Shown piece after piece: positions 7,004 through 16,037 of a stretch of DNA of 64,000 nt (position 1 is its first letter; each line of letters starts with the position of its first letter). The position numbers were made by a program, and so were the translations under genes. A model generated the notes under the pieces. The model did not search any database. It was not told the origin of the DNA and saw only the letters and a list, made by a program, of their open reading frames with translations. Origin of the DNA: Blautia wexlerae DSM 19850 (GTDB taxonomy: Bacteria > Bacillota > Clostridia > Lachnospirales > Lachnospiraceae); assembly GCF_025148125.1 (NCBI RefSeq), contig NZ_CP102267.1, forward strand, positions 1,176,001-1,240,000, read 5' to 3'.

Positions 7004-9280
7004 ATGAAAAAAAGAAATACAGCGATACGCGCATTGTCAGTTTTTCTGGCTTATTCAATGGTTTGTACATCGGTACCCGCTGCGGGTCAGGAAATGTTTG
7101 GATCCGGAGTCAACAGGGAGACAGAAGAAAATACATCAGATCTGAAAGACTTTCAAAGTTCACAGGCAGATGAATTTGGAACAGATACGGGATCGGATGC
7201 AGAATTGTTCGGAAGCGATGATGCAAAACAGGAGTTTCAGGATGGAGAAAACTCAGAAGAGGGTACAGACGGAATCAGGTATATTAAGGGTCGTCCGTTG
7301 ACAGAAGAGGAAAGAAAGGAAGAACTGGAACCCTTTAAAAATTTAAAACCTTTGGATCCGGGAATTGAAGTGGAGAGTGATCTGACATCAGTTTATGCTG
7401 CATATGGAAACAGGGAGGCTGCATTTCCATCTTCCTATGATGCCAGAAAGGAAGGATTAGTTACGCTCGTAAAGAATCAGAATCCATTTGGAACCTGCTG
7501 GGCTTTTGGTATGGCAGCAATCATGGAGACTTCGCTTCTGGCACAGAACAAAGGAACCTACGATCTGTCAGAAGAACATTTATCATATTTTTTCTCCAAC
7601 AGACAGAATGATCCTCTTGGAAATACCCCCGATGATAAGAATTATGTACTGGGAAATTATCATGTAATAGGAGGTAATGATCACCTGGCGGCTATTTATC
7701 TCAGTACATGGTCGGGAATGACTACAGAGGCCGATGTACCATTTCCTACGGATTCTTCGCATCAGCAGGATCTGACTGTACAGATTCCGGGAAGTAAGGC
7801 TTATAATTCAGCGGCATATCTGAAAAATGCATCTGTTTCCAAATACAGTGAGGAACGTATGAAGGAAATGTTGCTGAATGACCATGCAGTATCCATTATG
7901 CTTTATATGAAGGAAAATTATGTAAACCCGGACACAGCAGCATATTGTTATCCTGTTGGAAAATCAAATTCGACTGTAATTAATCATATTGTGACAGTGG
8001 TCGGATGGGATGATACGTATTCAAAGGATAATTTCCTTCCTGTTTCCAATGTAACATCTGATGGTGCGTGGATCATCAAAAACAGTTGGGGGGAGAAGAA
8101 AGGAGACGGAGGATATTACTATCTTTCTTATCAGGATCCCAATATCAGTAAACTTGTAAGTGCAGAGGCAGTGGCTGCTTCGGATCAAAAGTACAGGAAT
8201 AATTATTTTTATGATGGTTCTTCAGCACTTTCAGTGATTCCGATACAGGCGGGACAGTCAGTAGCAGCAGTTTATGAGACAACTGCAGGAAAGGGAAAAG
8301 CAGAAGTCCTGGGGGAGGTTAATCTTGTTACAAACAGTGACAATGCCTGTTACAAAATTCAGATATACACCGATCTGACAGATCCATATGACCCGGAAAG
8401 CGGGACCGCTGCATATGCTGCTCCATATGAGTTTGAACAGCCAATCGCAGGTGTACAGACTATTAGTGTACCAGAGGTGGTTTTGAAACAGGGAAGCAGA
8501 TATTCTGTTGTGATCACAAACAGTGGGACTGACAAAATCAGCTTTGGAGTGGAAGCAAAGTCCAGTTATGGGAACTGGTTTACCTGTACGGCGGGGATAG
8601 AAACAGGGCAGACATTCTATAAGAGTGCATCGGAAACGGCCAGGTGGACAGATGGAAAGACGAAAAACTGGACGGCAAGGATCAAGGCACATACAAGGAC
8701 CCTGAATCAGTCATGGGTGCCGGATACACCGGTATTTCAGGTGAAGGCATATAATTCCGGATATAACCTTATTTCATGGGAAAAAGTTTCCGGAGCTACA
8801 GGATATTATGTGTACAGAAAACCTGCAGCAGGTGGAAAGTGGTCCAAAATTGCAGATGTCGGGACATCGGAATTAAAATATAAAGATAGTAAGGTTACGG
8901 CTAATGCATCATACCGTTATACAGTAAAAGCATATTATGAAGCATCCGGAAAAAGATATTCAGGTAAATATAAAACCGGCGATGTGATTAAAGCAGCACC
9001 TGCAGTGCAGAAGGTTACTTCTGTGAAATCTGAGAAAAGTGGAATCCGTATCCGGTGGAAGCCTCAGAAAAAATGTGACGGCTATTATATTTACAGAAAG
9101 AAAAAAGGTGGTTCCTATCAATTGATAAAGAAAATTTCCAATGGAAATAGTTCTTCTTATCTGGACAAAAAAGCACAAAAAGGTGTATCATACTATTATG
9201 CGGTAAAAGCATATGTTAAAGAGCCATATGGAAATACATACAGCAAATATAAAAGTTCATCTGCTGTAAAAAGAAAATAA
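7004..9280 (+). CDS. Exported papain-family (C1) cysteine peptidase with two FN3-type domains
   Basis: From the ATG at 7004 (AAGGGAG RBS at 6985-6992) this is a 758-residue protein. A signal peptide covers about residues 1-29, and an acidic low-complexity region runs to about 110. The C1 peptidase domain (about 140-390) has its nucleophile in GTCWAF (Cys165), His328 in NHIVTVVGWDD and Asn360 in KNSWGE, a complete papain-type triad. A middle beta-rich segment resembles the lectin-like domain found after C1 domains in Firmicutes. Two FN3-like domains follow at about 565-655 and 660-758, each containing a GYYVYRK/GYYIYRK strand. It probably degrades proteins outside the cell. An upstream in-frame ATG (6941) lacks a good RBS and would spoil the signal peptide. 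Confidence 0.88.
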   Translation: MKKRNTAIRALSVFLAYSMVCTSVPAAGQEMFGSGVNRETEENTSDLKDFQSSQADEFGTDTGSDAELFGSDDAKQEFQDGENSEEGTDGIRYIKGRPLTEEERKEELEPFKNLKPLDPGIEVESDLTSVYAAYGNREAAFPSSYDARKEGLVTLVKNQNPFGTCWAFGMAAIMETSLLAQNKGTYDLSEEHLSYFFSNRQNDPLGNTPDDKNYVLGNYHVIGGNDHLAAIYLSTWSGMTTEADVPFPTDSSHQQDLTVQIPGSKAYNSAAYLKNASVSKYSEERMKEMLLNDHAVSIMLYMKENYVNPDTAAYCYPVGKSNSTVINHIVTVVGWDDTYSKDNFLPVSNVTSDGAWIIKNSWGEKKGDGGYYYLSYQDPNISKLVSAEAVAASDQKYRNNYFYDGSSALSVIPIQAGQSVAAVYETTAGKGKAEVLGEVNLVTNSDNACYKIQIYTDLTDPYDPESGTAAYAAPYEFEQPIAGVQTISVPEVVLKQGSRYSVVITNSGTDKISFGVEAKSSYGNWFTCTAGIETGQTFYKSASETARWTDGKTKNWTARIKAHTRTLNQSWVPDTPVFQVKAYNSGYNLISWEKVSGATGYYVYRKPAAGGKWSKIADVGTSELKYKDSKVTANASYRYTVKAYYEASGKRYSGKYKTGDVIKAAPAVQKVTSVKSEKSGIRIRWKPQKKCDGYYIYRKKKGGSYQLIKKISNGNSSSYLDKKAQKGVSYYYAVKAYVKEPYGNTYSKYKSSSAVKRK

Positions 9281-9299
9281 GAAATGAAGGAAAGAGATT

Positions 9300-10295
9300 A
9301 TGAAGAGAAGGTTTGGAACAGTAATAGCAATGGTACTGTGCTTTATTCTGACAGTGGTTTCTGTTTATGCGGATGACGGAAAGGGTCAGAATCCGGATTA
9401 TGTAACAGATTATTATATGATCGTACAGAGTACACAGGGCGGGGTAGATATTTATGATGAAGCAGACACTCAGAGTGTTAAACTGAATGACAGCAAGATT
9501 CCAAATGGAACTGCCATTCACGTTCTGGGTGAGAAGAATGGAGCAGACAATAAAAAATGGGCATATACACAGTACCATGGAATGAACGGATATGTTCCTA
9601 TGGATGATCTGGATCCGGCTTCCAGAGAAGAAGCTGCCAATGAGGAATATCGTACTTTCGGAGGCAAAGATGTGGATTTCGAAGTAAAGGTTCATGGAAA
9701 CGTATCGGTTTATAACGGACCTGGAGAGAAATTTGATCAGGTTTCAGGAACAGAGGGAATCGCAGATGGGACAACTGTACATATTTTTCAGTATGTTCAG
9801 GGAGAAGACGGAACAAACTGGGGGAAAACAGACACAGATGGTGTGACACAGGGATGGCTGAATCTTGATCACGATACAGATTACGTAAATGAAAATGCAT
9901 CCGCAGATGCACCGGAGGCTACAGGCACATCAGGAAATGTTCCGGTGGCTGCTGTTACACCAACACCGGAAGCAACTCCAACTCCGAAAGCCACACCAAC
10001 ACCAGAGGTAACACCTACAGAAAAAGCGACACCGACACCGGAGGCAACACCTACAGAAGAAGCAACACCGACACCGGAGGCAACACCTACAGAAGAAGCA
10101 ACGCCAACACCGGAAGAAACAGAGACGCCTGCTTCGACAGAAGACAAGGAATCCGATGATAAGCAGAGTCAGAAAACATCAGGAAAGAATGTAAAAGCAG
10201 ATTCAGGAATGAAGAATCCTGTAATCTGGATTAGTGGTATCGGGATTATTGTTATCATAATTTTACTTATTTATTTCCTGAAGAAGAAAAAGTAA
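9300..10295 (+). CDS. Surface-anchored SH3-domain protein with TP-rich stalk and C-terminal membrane segment
   Basis: A 331-residue protein with a signal peptide (1-24). Two bacterial SH3-like modules follow, around 35-105 and 125-195; the second has the typical VYNGPGEKFDQV opening. A low-complexity stalk (about 215-280) repeats a TPTPEA/TPTEEA unit. A single membrane helix (about 307-326) and a KKKK tail anchor it with the domains outside. SH3b modules usually bind wall peptides. It begins 19 bp after the C1 peptidase gene and is probably co-transcribed, so the two may work together at the surface. No LPXTG motif is seen. Confidence 0.8.
   Translation: MKRRFGTVIAMVLCFILTVVSVYADDGKGQNPDYVTDYYMIVQSTQGGVDIYDEADTQSVKLNDSKIPNGTAIHVLGEKNGADNKKWAYTQYHGMNGYVPMDDLDPASREEAANEEYRTFGGKDVDFEVKVHGNVSVYNGPGEKFDQVSGTEGIADGTTVHIFQYVQGEDGTNWGKTDTDGVTQGWLNLDHDTDYVNENASADAPEATGTSGNVPVAAVTPTPEATPTPKATPTPEVTPTEKATPTPEATPTEEATPTPEATPTEEATPTPEETETPASTEDKESDDKQSQKTSGKNVKADSGMKNPVIWISGIGIIVIIILLIYFLKKKK
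9957..10112 (+). repeat. Tandem low-complexity repeat encoding the Thr-Pro-rich stalk
   Basis: Repeats of about 12-30 bp (ACACCGGAAGCAAC, ACACCTACAGAAGAAGC and variants) encode TPTPEA and TPTEEA units. Direct repeats of this kind commonly vary in copy number by slippage, which would change stalk length. Confidence 0.65.
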
Positions 10296-10359
10296 GAGTT
10301 AAAATCATTAAAGAATGCCGTCGACGGCAGAGAACAGTTACAAAATAAACAGGGGAACT

Positions 10360-10398
10360 AAAAGAGCAGCGCATCGGATGATGCAGCTGCTCTTTTTA
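10360..10398 (+). terminator. Terminator after the SH3 surface protein
   Basis: AAAGAGCAGC pairs with GCTGCTCTTT and is followed by T residues. It lies 65 bp after the stop codon. Confidence 0.8.
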
Positions 10399-10542
10399 GA
10401 AAATGTGTGTGTATAATTGAGACGTTATGAGGAAACCTCAAATCAGTCTTAATTAACAAAAACTAATAATGTGTGTGCATATATAGTCTACAATTTTTTT
10501 GCAATTTAATCAAGATGGAATTTTATAGAACGTGATATATTT

Positions 10543-10687
10543 GTTACTGTTCACTGGTAATATCCCGCGAGGTGTTTTTTGTGAGCGAAGGTCACAGAAA
10601 ACCCGAGATATACCGCGCGAATTTATGCGATTAGCATAAATTCTGTGCATCGCGAAGCGTGTTACTGAGAACGGAGTGAACAGTAAC
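10543..10687. repeat. Modular intergenic palindromic repeat, copy 4
   Basis: Bounded by GTTACTGTTCACTGG on the left and GGAGTGAACAGTAAC on the right, so the whole element is framed by inverted termini. Inside are CCCGCGAGGTG, a degenerate TTTTTTGTGAGCGAAGGTCACAG hairpin replacing the usual TTTTGGCAT one, and the GAATTTATGC-GATTA-GCATAAATTC hairpin with CATCGCGAAGCG. Confidence 0.75.
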
Positions 10688-10788
10688 ATATATTTTGAGG
10701 AAAGAGGCTATTTAGACTTTTTACTTGCGTAACTCTGGCGGGAAACGTATAATAGGAAAAAGCAATACTCGAGGGTGAGGAAAAGAGG

Positions 10789-11172
10789 ATGAAGATAACA
10801 GAAGAACTGTTAAATGAGATGAAAATTAAGGATGAGAACTTTTCTGACGGTCTGATCAAGCCGGACGGCGATTACGTAAGAATACCCAGAGGACATCTTC
10901 ATGGAATGATGGAATTGCTTCCATGGACAGAGAACGAAATCTGGAAAATGATCCCAGATGATGATTCTCCGCTGTTCTGGCTGATTGAGAAAACAGGATG
11001 CGTTCTTACGGATTATAATAATTCTATTGGCATGAAGATGACACCTGCTCAGCAGACTGTGTTTGATATGATGCGAAAACATGGGGTTCTTACAGATGAT
11101 TATTACGATCTGACGAAACAGAGGGAGAAAGTAAGAGAAGCCAGAGAACAAAAAGAGAACAGGAAACAATAG
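10789..11172 (+). CDS. Small hypothetical protein
   Basis: This 127-residue soluble protein starts at an ATG preceded by GAGGAAAAGAGG. It is acidic in the N-terminal two thirds (WTENEIWKMIPDDDSPLFWLIEKTG) and ends in a charged Lys/Glu/Arg helix. No signal peptide, membrane segment or catalytic motif is visible. It stands alone between repeat copy 4 and a terminator at 11262-11312. I do not recognise the family. Confidence 0.6.
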   Translation: MKITEELLNEMKIKDENFSDGLIKPDGDYVRIPRGHLHGMMELLPWTENEIWKMIPDDDSPLFWLIEKTGCVLTDYNNSIGMKMTPAQQTVFDMMRKHGVLTDDYYDLTKQREKVREAREQKENRKQ

Positions 11173-11261
11173 TTAAGTGCATATGAATATATGGGAGTGC
11201 ATCGATGGAAAAGCATGCTCATTAAAGTCATCCGATGCAGAAAAAAACAATATACGATATT

Positions 11262-11312
11262 AAAAAGCAGCATATCAGAGTTATGGATCATAACCTGATA
11301 TGCTGCTTTTAA
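11262..11312 (+). terminator. Terminator before the BMC operon
   Basis: AAAAGCAGCATATCAG (11263-11278) and CTGATATGCTGCTTTT (11295-11310) form a perfect 16-bp stem ending in a short T run. It separates the small hypothetical gene from the dehydratase promoter. Confidence 0.8.
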
Positions 11313-11339
11313 CGTGTCTGAAGAAAAATGAAATGTCAA

Positions 11340-11400
11340 TCATAAAAACAAAACAAAAACAACCAGAACAGAAGAAAAAACAAATAAAAAACAACATAAA
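11340..11400 (+). promoter_or_regulatory. A-rich AACAA tract: candidate DeoR operator or UP element of the dehydratase promoter
   Basis: About 60 bp of strand-biased A/C sequence with repeated AACAAAA and AACAA words ends in AACAACATAAAA, 28 bp before the -35 box. A second tract of the same kind, with the same AACAACATAAAA word, precedes the other BMC promoter (14985-15037). DeoR-family repressors often recognise short repeated T/G-rich (A/C-rich) words, and a DeoR gene lies in this locus. The link is inference. Confidence 0.45.
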
Positions 11401-11427
11401 AGTTCGGGATATACATGTTGATTTATG

Positions 11428-11456
11428 TTGACTTCGCGATAGCCATAAGGTATAAT
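11428..11456 (+). promoter_or_regulatory. Sigma-A promoter of the glycyl-radical dehydratase unit
   Basis: TTGACT (11428-11433), a 17-bp spacer and a perfect TATAAT (11451-11456). The leader to the ATG at 11557 is about 95 nt. The promoter at 15051-15079 has the same -35 box and spacer length. Confidence 0.75.
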
Positions 11457-11556
11457 GAATCTATATGAAAACATGGAGGATATTGCTGTCAGAATGATAC
11501 CGGAATGTATTGGGGTCTGGTATGGGTGCAGCTTTTATTCATGAGAAAGGAGTAAC

Positions 11557-14082
11557 ATGGAAAAATTTCAAACATCAGATATTCCCAAGTCTCCCAGAAT
11601 TCAGAAACTGGTAGATGCATTGTATGAACATATGCCGGTGATCGAATCAGCCAGAGCAAAGCTGATCACAGAATCTTATAAGGAAACAGAAGGAGAACCG
11701 ATCATCACACGCAGAGCAAAGGCTTTTGCGCATATTCTTCATAACATTCCGATCATTATCCGTGACAATGAACTGATTGTCGGAAGCAGTACGATTGCGC
11801 CGAGGGGATGTCAGACATTTCCGGAGTTCTCTTATGAGTGGCTGGAAGCTGAACTGGATACAGTTGCGACCAGAACTGCGGATCCTTTTGAGATTGCTGA
11901 GGAGACCAAAGCCGAACTTAAGGAGGCAGATAAGTACTGGAAAGGGAAAACAACCAGTGAACTTGCAACTTCCTATATGGCACCGGAAGCAATCAAGGCA
12001 ATTGAACACAATATTTTTACACCTGGAAATTATTTTTACAATGGTGTAGGACATGTAACAGTTAAATACTGGGAAGTACTGGAAATCGGTTTTGAGGGAA
12101 TCATGGAGAAGGCTCAGAAAGAGCTGGATGGATGCAGTGTCGGTGACGGTAATTATGCAAGAAAGTCTCACTTCCTTGAGGCAGTGATTTTAAGCTGTAA
12201 GGCGGTGATCGATTATGCAGGCAGATATGCAAAACTTGCGCAGGAAATGGCGGCACAGACAAGTGATCCGGTAAGAAAACAGGAACTTTTTGTTATCGCA
12301 GAGAACTGCAGCAGGGTACCGGCAAAGGGTGCACAGAATTTCTATGAGGCATGTCAGTCATTCTGGTTTGTACAGCAGCTTCTTCAGATGGAATCCAGTG
12401 GACATTCTATTTCACCGGGGCGCTTTGATCAGTATATGTATCCATATTATAAGAAGGATATGGAAGCAGGAACTATTACCCGAGAGTTCGCACAGGAATT
12501 GATGGATTGCATCTGGGTTAAATTAAATGACCTGAATAAATGTCGTGATGCGGCTTCAGCGGAAGGATTTGCAGGATATAGCCTTTTCCAGAATCTGATC
12601 GCGGGTGGTCAGAATAAAGAGGGAGAGGATGTAACTAACGATCTTTCTGTTATGTGTATTCAGGCATCCATGCATGTGCATCTTCCGGCTCCATCACTTT
12701 CTGTGAGAGTATGGAATGGTTCTCCGCATGAATTCCTGATAAAGGCAGCCGAGCTTACGAGAACAGGAATCGGACTTCCTGCATATTACAATGATGAGGT
12801 GATTATTCCGGCACTGCAGAACAGAGGCTTATCTCTGGAGGATGCCAGAGAGTACAATATCATCGGATGTGTGGAACCGCAGAAAGCCGGTAAGACAGAA
12901 GGGTGGCATGATGCCGCATTCTTTAATATGTGCAGACCTCTGGAACTTGTTTTTTCGAATGGTATGGATAAAGGTGAGATGGTGGGAATCCCTACCGGCG
13001 ATGTCACTCAGATGAAGACCTTTGATGAATTCTTTGACGCATATAAGAAACAGATGGAATACTGCATTTCCCTGCTGGTGAATGCAGATAATGCTATTGA
13101 TGTAGCTCATGCGGAACGCTGTCCGTTACCATTCCTTTCCTGTATGATAGATGACTGTCTGAAAGAAGGCAAGTCTGTCCAGGAAGGTGGAGCTGTTTAC
13201 AACTTTACAGGTCCTCAGGGATTTGGAATCGCCAATATGGCAGATGGACTTTTTGCAATCCGCAAACTGGTCTATGAGGATAAGAAAGTATCTATGAAAG
13301 AACTTAAGGAAGCTCTTGCATGGAACTATGATAAAGGACTGGATGCGCAGTCCGCCGGTGATATGACAGAAATGATCATGAAGGCAATGCAGAAAGCAGG
13401 CAGAAATGTGGATGCTTCCACTGCAGAAGGACTTCTGAAAACTTTCATGGGGATGAAACCGGGTGAACAGAAGATACAGAGATTCAAAGAAATCCACGAT
13501 ATGATCGATGAAGTTCCGAAATTTGGAAATGATATTCCGGAAGTTGATTATTTTGCAAGAGAAGTTGCCTATACATATTCCAAACCGCTTCAGAAGTATA
13601 ACAATCCAAGAGGCGGAAAGTTCCAGGCAGGTCTGTATCCTGTATCTGCAAATGTACCGCTGGGCGGACAGACTGGAGCAACACCGGATGGAAGATATGC
13701 ACACACACCTGTTGCAGACGGCGTTTCGCCATCTGCGGGCAAGGATGTAAAGGGACCTACGGCAGCGGCAACTTCCGTATCCAGACTGGATCATTTTATT
13801 GTATCCAACGGAACACTCTTTAATCAGAAATTTCACCCATCCGCACTTTCAGGAAGAGAGGGACTGGAGAAATTCGTTGCACTGATCCGCGGATACTTTG
13901 ACCAGAAGGGAATGCACATGCAGTTTAATGTAGTTGACAGGCAGACACTGCTGGATGCACAGGAACATCCTGAGAAATATAAACATCTGGTAGTACGTGT
14001 GGCAGGCTACAGTGCACTGTTTACGACACTTTCCCGTTCCCTTCAGGATGACATCATCCGTCGTACAGAACAGGGCTTCTGA
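11557..14082 (+). CDS. B12-independent propane-1,2-diol dehydratase, glycyl-radical enzyme
   Basis: An 841-residue glycyl-radical enzyme of the pyruvate formate-lyase/glycerol dehydratase family. The active-site thiyl motif is GCVEPQ, with Cys438 and Glu440, the arrangement of diol and glycerol dehydratases. The glycyl-radical loop near the C-terminus is RVAGYSA with Gly817. In this context (fuculose aldolase, PduP, PduL, shell genes) it should dehydrate (S)-1,2-propanediol from lactaldehyde to propionaldehyde without cobalamin. The activating enzyme gene follows 73 bp downstream. The RBS is GAAAGGAG before the ATG. No encapsulation-type amphipathic helix is evident at its N-terminus, in contrast to several other enzymes of the locus. 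Glycerol could be an alternative substrate. Confidence 0.93.
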   Translation: MEKFQTSDIPKSPRIQKLVDALYEHMPVIESARAKLITESYKETEGEPIITRRAKAFAHILHNIPIIIRDNELIVGSSTIAPRGCQTFPEFSYEWLEAELDTVATRTADPFEIAEETKAELKEADKYWKGKTTSELATSYMAPEAIKAIEHNIFTPGNYFYNGVGHVTVKYWEVLEIGFEGIMEKAQKELDGCSVGDGNYARKSHFLEAVILSCKAVIDYAGRYAKLAQEMAAQTSDPVRKQELFVIAENCSRVPAKGAQNFYEACQSFWFVQQLLQMESSGHSISPGRFDQYMYPYYKKDMEAGTITREFAQELMDCIWVKLNDLNKCRDAASAEGFAGYSLFQNLIAGGQNKEGEDVTNDLSVMCIQASMHVHLPAPSLSVRVWNGSPHEFLIKAAELTRTGIGLPAYYNDEVIIPALQNRGLSLEDAREYNIIGCVEPQKAGKTEGWHDAAFFNMCRPLELVFSNGMDKGEMVGIPTGDVTQMKTFDEFFDAYKKQMEYCISLLVNADNAIDVAHAERCPLPFLSCMIDDCLKEGKSVQEGGAVYNFTGPQGFGIANMADGLFAIRKLVYEDKKVSMKELKEALAWNYDKGLDAQSAGDMTEMIMKAMQKAGRNVDASTAEGLLKTFMGMKPGEQKIQRFKEIHDMIDEVPKFGNDIPEVDYFAREVAYTYSKPLQKYNNPRGGKFQAGLYPVSANVPLGGQTGATPDGRYAHTPVADGVSPSAGKDVKGPTAAATSVSRLDHFIVSNGTLFNQKFHPSALSGREGLEKFVALIRGYFDQKGMHMQFNVVDRQTLLDAQEHPEKYKHLVVRVAGYSALFTTLSRSLQDDIIRRTEQGF

Positions 14083-14155
14083 TCCAGACGTTTTTTGCAG
14101 GAAGTAAAAGTGACAGGCAGAGGATGTATGGATAACAAAATAAGAAAGGAAAAGC

Positions 14156-14947
14156 ATGGACTATTTGGATACAAAGGGCAGAGTGTTTGATGTCCAGAAA
14201 TATTCTATTCATGATGGACCGGGTATAAGGACGATCGTATTTCTGAAAGGTTGTGTCCTGCGGTGCAAATGGTGCTGCAATCCGGAATCTCAGGAATATA
14301 AGATCCAGACAATGAAAGTGCAGGGAGAAGACAAGGTCATCGGACGTGATGTGACAGTCAGGGAGATGATTGAAGAAGTTGAGAAAGACAGGGTATACTA
14401 TTACCGCTCGGGCGGAGGTATGACTCTTTCCGGCGGAGAATGTCTCTGGCAGCCGGAATTTGCAGGAGCACTTCTGAGAGCTGCCAAAGAGAGAGGGATT
14501 TCTACTGCGATCGAGAGTATGGCATGTGCAAAATGGGAGACGATTGAGACAATCTTACCGTATCTGGATACTTATTTAATGGATATTAAACATACAAATC
14601 CTGCGAAACATAAAGAATTTACAGGACGTTCCAATGAACTGATGATGGAAAATGCCAGAAAAGTGGCGCTTTCCGGTAAAACCAGGCTGGTAATCCGTGT
14701 ACCGGTGATACCCACATTTAATGATACAGTGGAGGAAATCCAGGGGATTGCAAGGTTTGCAGACACACTTCCCGGAGTGGACAAGATTCATCTTCTTCCG
14801 TATCACAGACTTGGACAGGATAAATATGAGGGACTTGGCAGACCATATCTGATGGGAAATGTGGAACCACCGTCCAAAGAACATATGGAAACATTAAAAA
14901 AGGCAGTACATGCGGTCTGCGGTCTGGACTGTCAGATTGGTGGATGA
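14156..14947 (+). CDS. Radical-SAM activating enzyme of the glycyl-radical diol dehydratase
   Basis: A 263-residue glycyl-radical enzyme activase. The radical-SAM cluster motif CVLRCKWC gives Cys33, Cys37 and Cys40. The family's YSIHDGPGIRT and SGGECLWQPEF segments are present. It uses S-adenosylmethionine and a [4Fe-4S] cluster to form the radical on Gly817 of the upstream dehydratase. At 263 residues it is shorter than the activases that carry a ferredoxin-like insert with two extra clusters; the eight-cysteine insert is missing, so only the SAM cluster is expected. Transcribed with the dehydratase. Confidence 0.93.
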   Translation: MDYLDTKGRVFDVQKYSIHDGPGIRTIVFLKGCVLRCKWCCNPESQEYKIQTMKVQGEDKVIGRDVTVREMIEEVEKDRVYYYRSGGGMTLSGGECLWQPEFAGALLRAAKERGISTAIESMACAKWETIETILPYLDTYLMDIKHTNPAKHKEFTGRSNELMMENARKVALSGKTRLVIRVPVIPTFNDTVEEIQGIARFADTLPGVDKIHLLPYHRLGQDKYEGLGRPYLMGNVEPPSKEHMETLKKAVHAVCGLDCQIGG

Positions 14948-14984
14948 GGCATTTTTTGCATCTGATACGATTATTGGAATAAAA

Positions 14985-15037
14985 AAGAAAAAAACAAACA
15001 AAAACAACACAATAAAACCTGTAAAAACAACATAAAA
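14985..15037 (+). promoter_or_regulatory. A-rich AACAA tract before the second BMC promoter
   Basis: An A/C-rich stretch with several AACAA words and the word AACAACATAAAA ends 14 bp before the -35 box at 15051. It mirrors the tract at 11340-11400 in composition and position and is a candidate binding region for a shared regulator. Confidence 0.45.
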
Positions 15038-15050
15038 CAACGGAAATGTA

Positions 15051-15079
15051 TTGACTTTTTATGACCGATAGTGTAAAAT
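15051..15079 (+). promoter_or_regulatory. Sigma-A promoter of the main BMC operon
   Basis: TTGACT (15051-15056), a 17-bp spacer and TAAAAT (15074-15079). It lies about 50 bp before the aldolase start and would drive the long operon from the aldolase to PduO. Confidence 0.72.
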
Positions 15080-15131
15080 CACAGGTAGAAACGTCAAAAA
15101 CTATATCAATGCCTTAAGGAGGAAAATGAGC

Positions 15132-16001
15132 ATGGTAAACGAATATGAAATCAAAAAACAGATCTGCGACATCGGAAGAAGAATCTACAGCCGCAACATG
15201 GTAGCTGCAAACGATGGTAACATCTCTGTAAAACTGAACGACAACGAATTTCTTTGCACACCTACAGGTGTATCCAAAGGTTTTATGACACCGGAGTATA
15301 TCTGTAAAGTAGACAGAGAAGGAAATGTGATCCAGGCTAACCCGGGATTCAAACCATCCTCTGAAATCAAAATGCATATGAGAGTTTATGAGAAGAGACC
15401 GGACGTAGGTTCTGTTGTGCATGCTCATCCGATTTATGCAACATCTTTTGCAATTGCAGGTATTCCGCTGACACAGCCGATCATGCCTGAAGCAGTTATC
15501 TCACTTGGATGCGTTCCGATCGCTGAATACGGTACACCATCTACAATGGAGATTCCGGATAATCTTGAGAAATACCTTCCATATTTTGATGCAGTTCTTC
15601 TTGAGAACCATGGAGCACTGACATGGAGCACAGACTTAAACGCAGCTTACATGAAGATGGAATCTGTTGAGTTCTACGCACAGCTTCTGTATCAGTCAAA
15701 AGTTCTTGGCGGACCTAAGGAATTTGATGAGAAGAACATTAAGAAACTGTATGAAATCCGCCGTAAATTCGGTATGGCAGGCAAGCATCCTGCAAACCTC
15801 TGCCTGAATAAAGATGGCCATAACTGCCATAACTGCGGCGGCGCATGTCATGACGGCGAATTCAAGAAATTCCCTGGATATCAGTATGATTTCGTAGGCG
15901 GCGGAGATTCCCAGCCGGAAGCAGGAACAGCAGACAAATCTGAAGCTGAATTAGTTGCTGAGATCACAAAACAGGTAATGGCTCAGTTAGGAATGAAATA
16001 A
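15132..16001 (+). CDS. L-fuculose-phosphate aldolase with C-terminal BMC encapsulation peptide
   Basis: A class II aldolase (AraD/FucA family) that splits L-fuculose-1-phosphate into dihydroxyacetone phosphate and L-lactaldehyde; rhamnulose-1-phosphate may also be used. The zinc ligands are recognisable in SSEIKMHM, VHAHP and LLENHGAL. A Cys/His-rich segment (NCHNCGGACH) leads through a linker to a C-terminal amphipathic helix of about 18 residues (ELVAEITKQVMAQLG), typical of peptides that target enzymes to BMC lumens. The ATG at 15132 is preferred over that at 15126 because GGAGG then has a 9-nt spacing. It is the first gene of the second BMC promoter. Placing the aldolase in the shell keeps lactaldehyde inside. 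Confidence 0.92.
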   Translation: MVNEYEIKKQICDIGRRIYSRNMVAANDGNISVKLNDNEFLCTPTGVSKGFMTPEYICKVDREGNVIQANPGFKPSSEIKMHMRVYEKRPDVGSVVHAHPIYATSFAIAGIPLTQPIMPEAVISLGCVPIAEYGTPSTMEIPDNLEKYLPYFDAVLLENHGALTWSTDLNAAYMKMESVEFYAQLLYQSKVLGGPKEFDEKNIKKLYEIRRKFGMAGKHPANLCLNKDGHNCHNCGGACHDGEFKKFPGYQYDFVGGGDSQPEAGTADKSEAELVAEITKQVMAQLGMK

Positions 16002-16037
16002 GAGTATAGATGACCGATAATCAAGGAGGACAGTCTC

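Noticed and set aside
9881..10147. Minus-strand open frame with repeated Gly-Val-Ala-Ser units
   Set aside because: It is the complement of the Thr-Pro repeat stalk of the SH3 surface protein; it has no RBS and its repetition comes only from the real gene.
10789..11172. Toxin-antitoxin component
   Set aside because: The small size suggested it, but there is no partner gene and no known motif; kept as hypothetical.
14985..15037. Poly-Asn/Lys peptide encoded in the A-rich tract
   Set aside because: No RBS or start codon; its position directly before a promoter fits a regulatory tract better.
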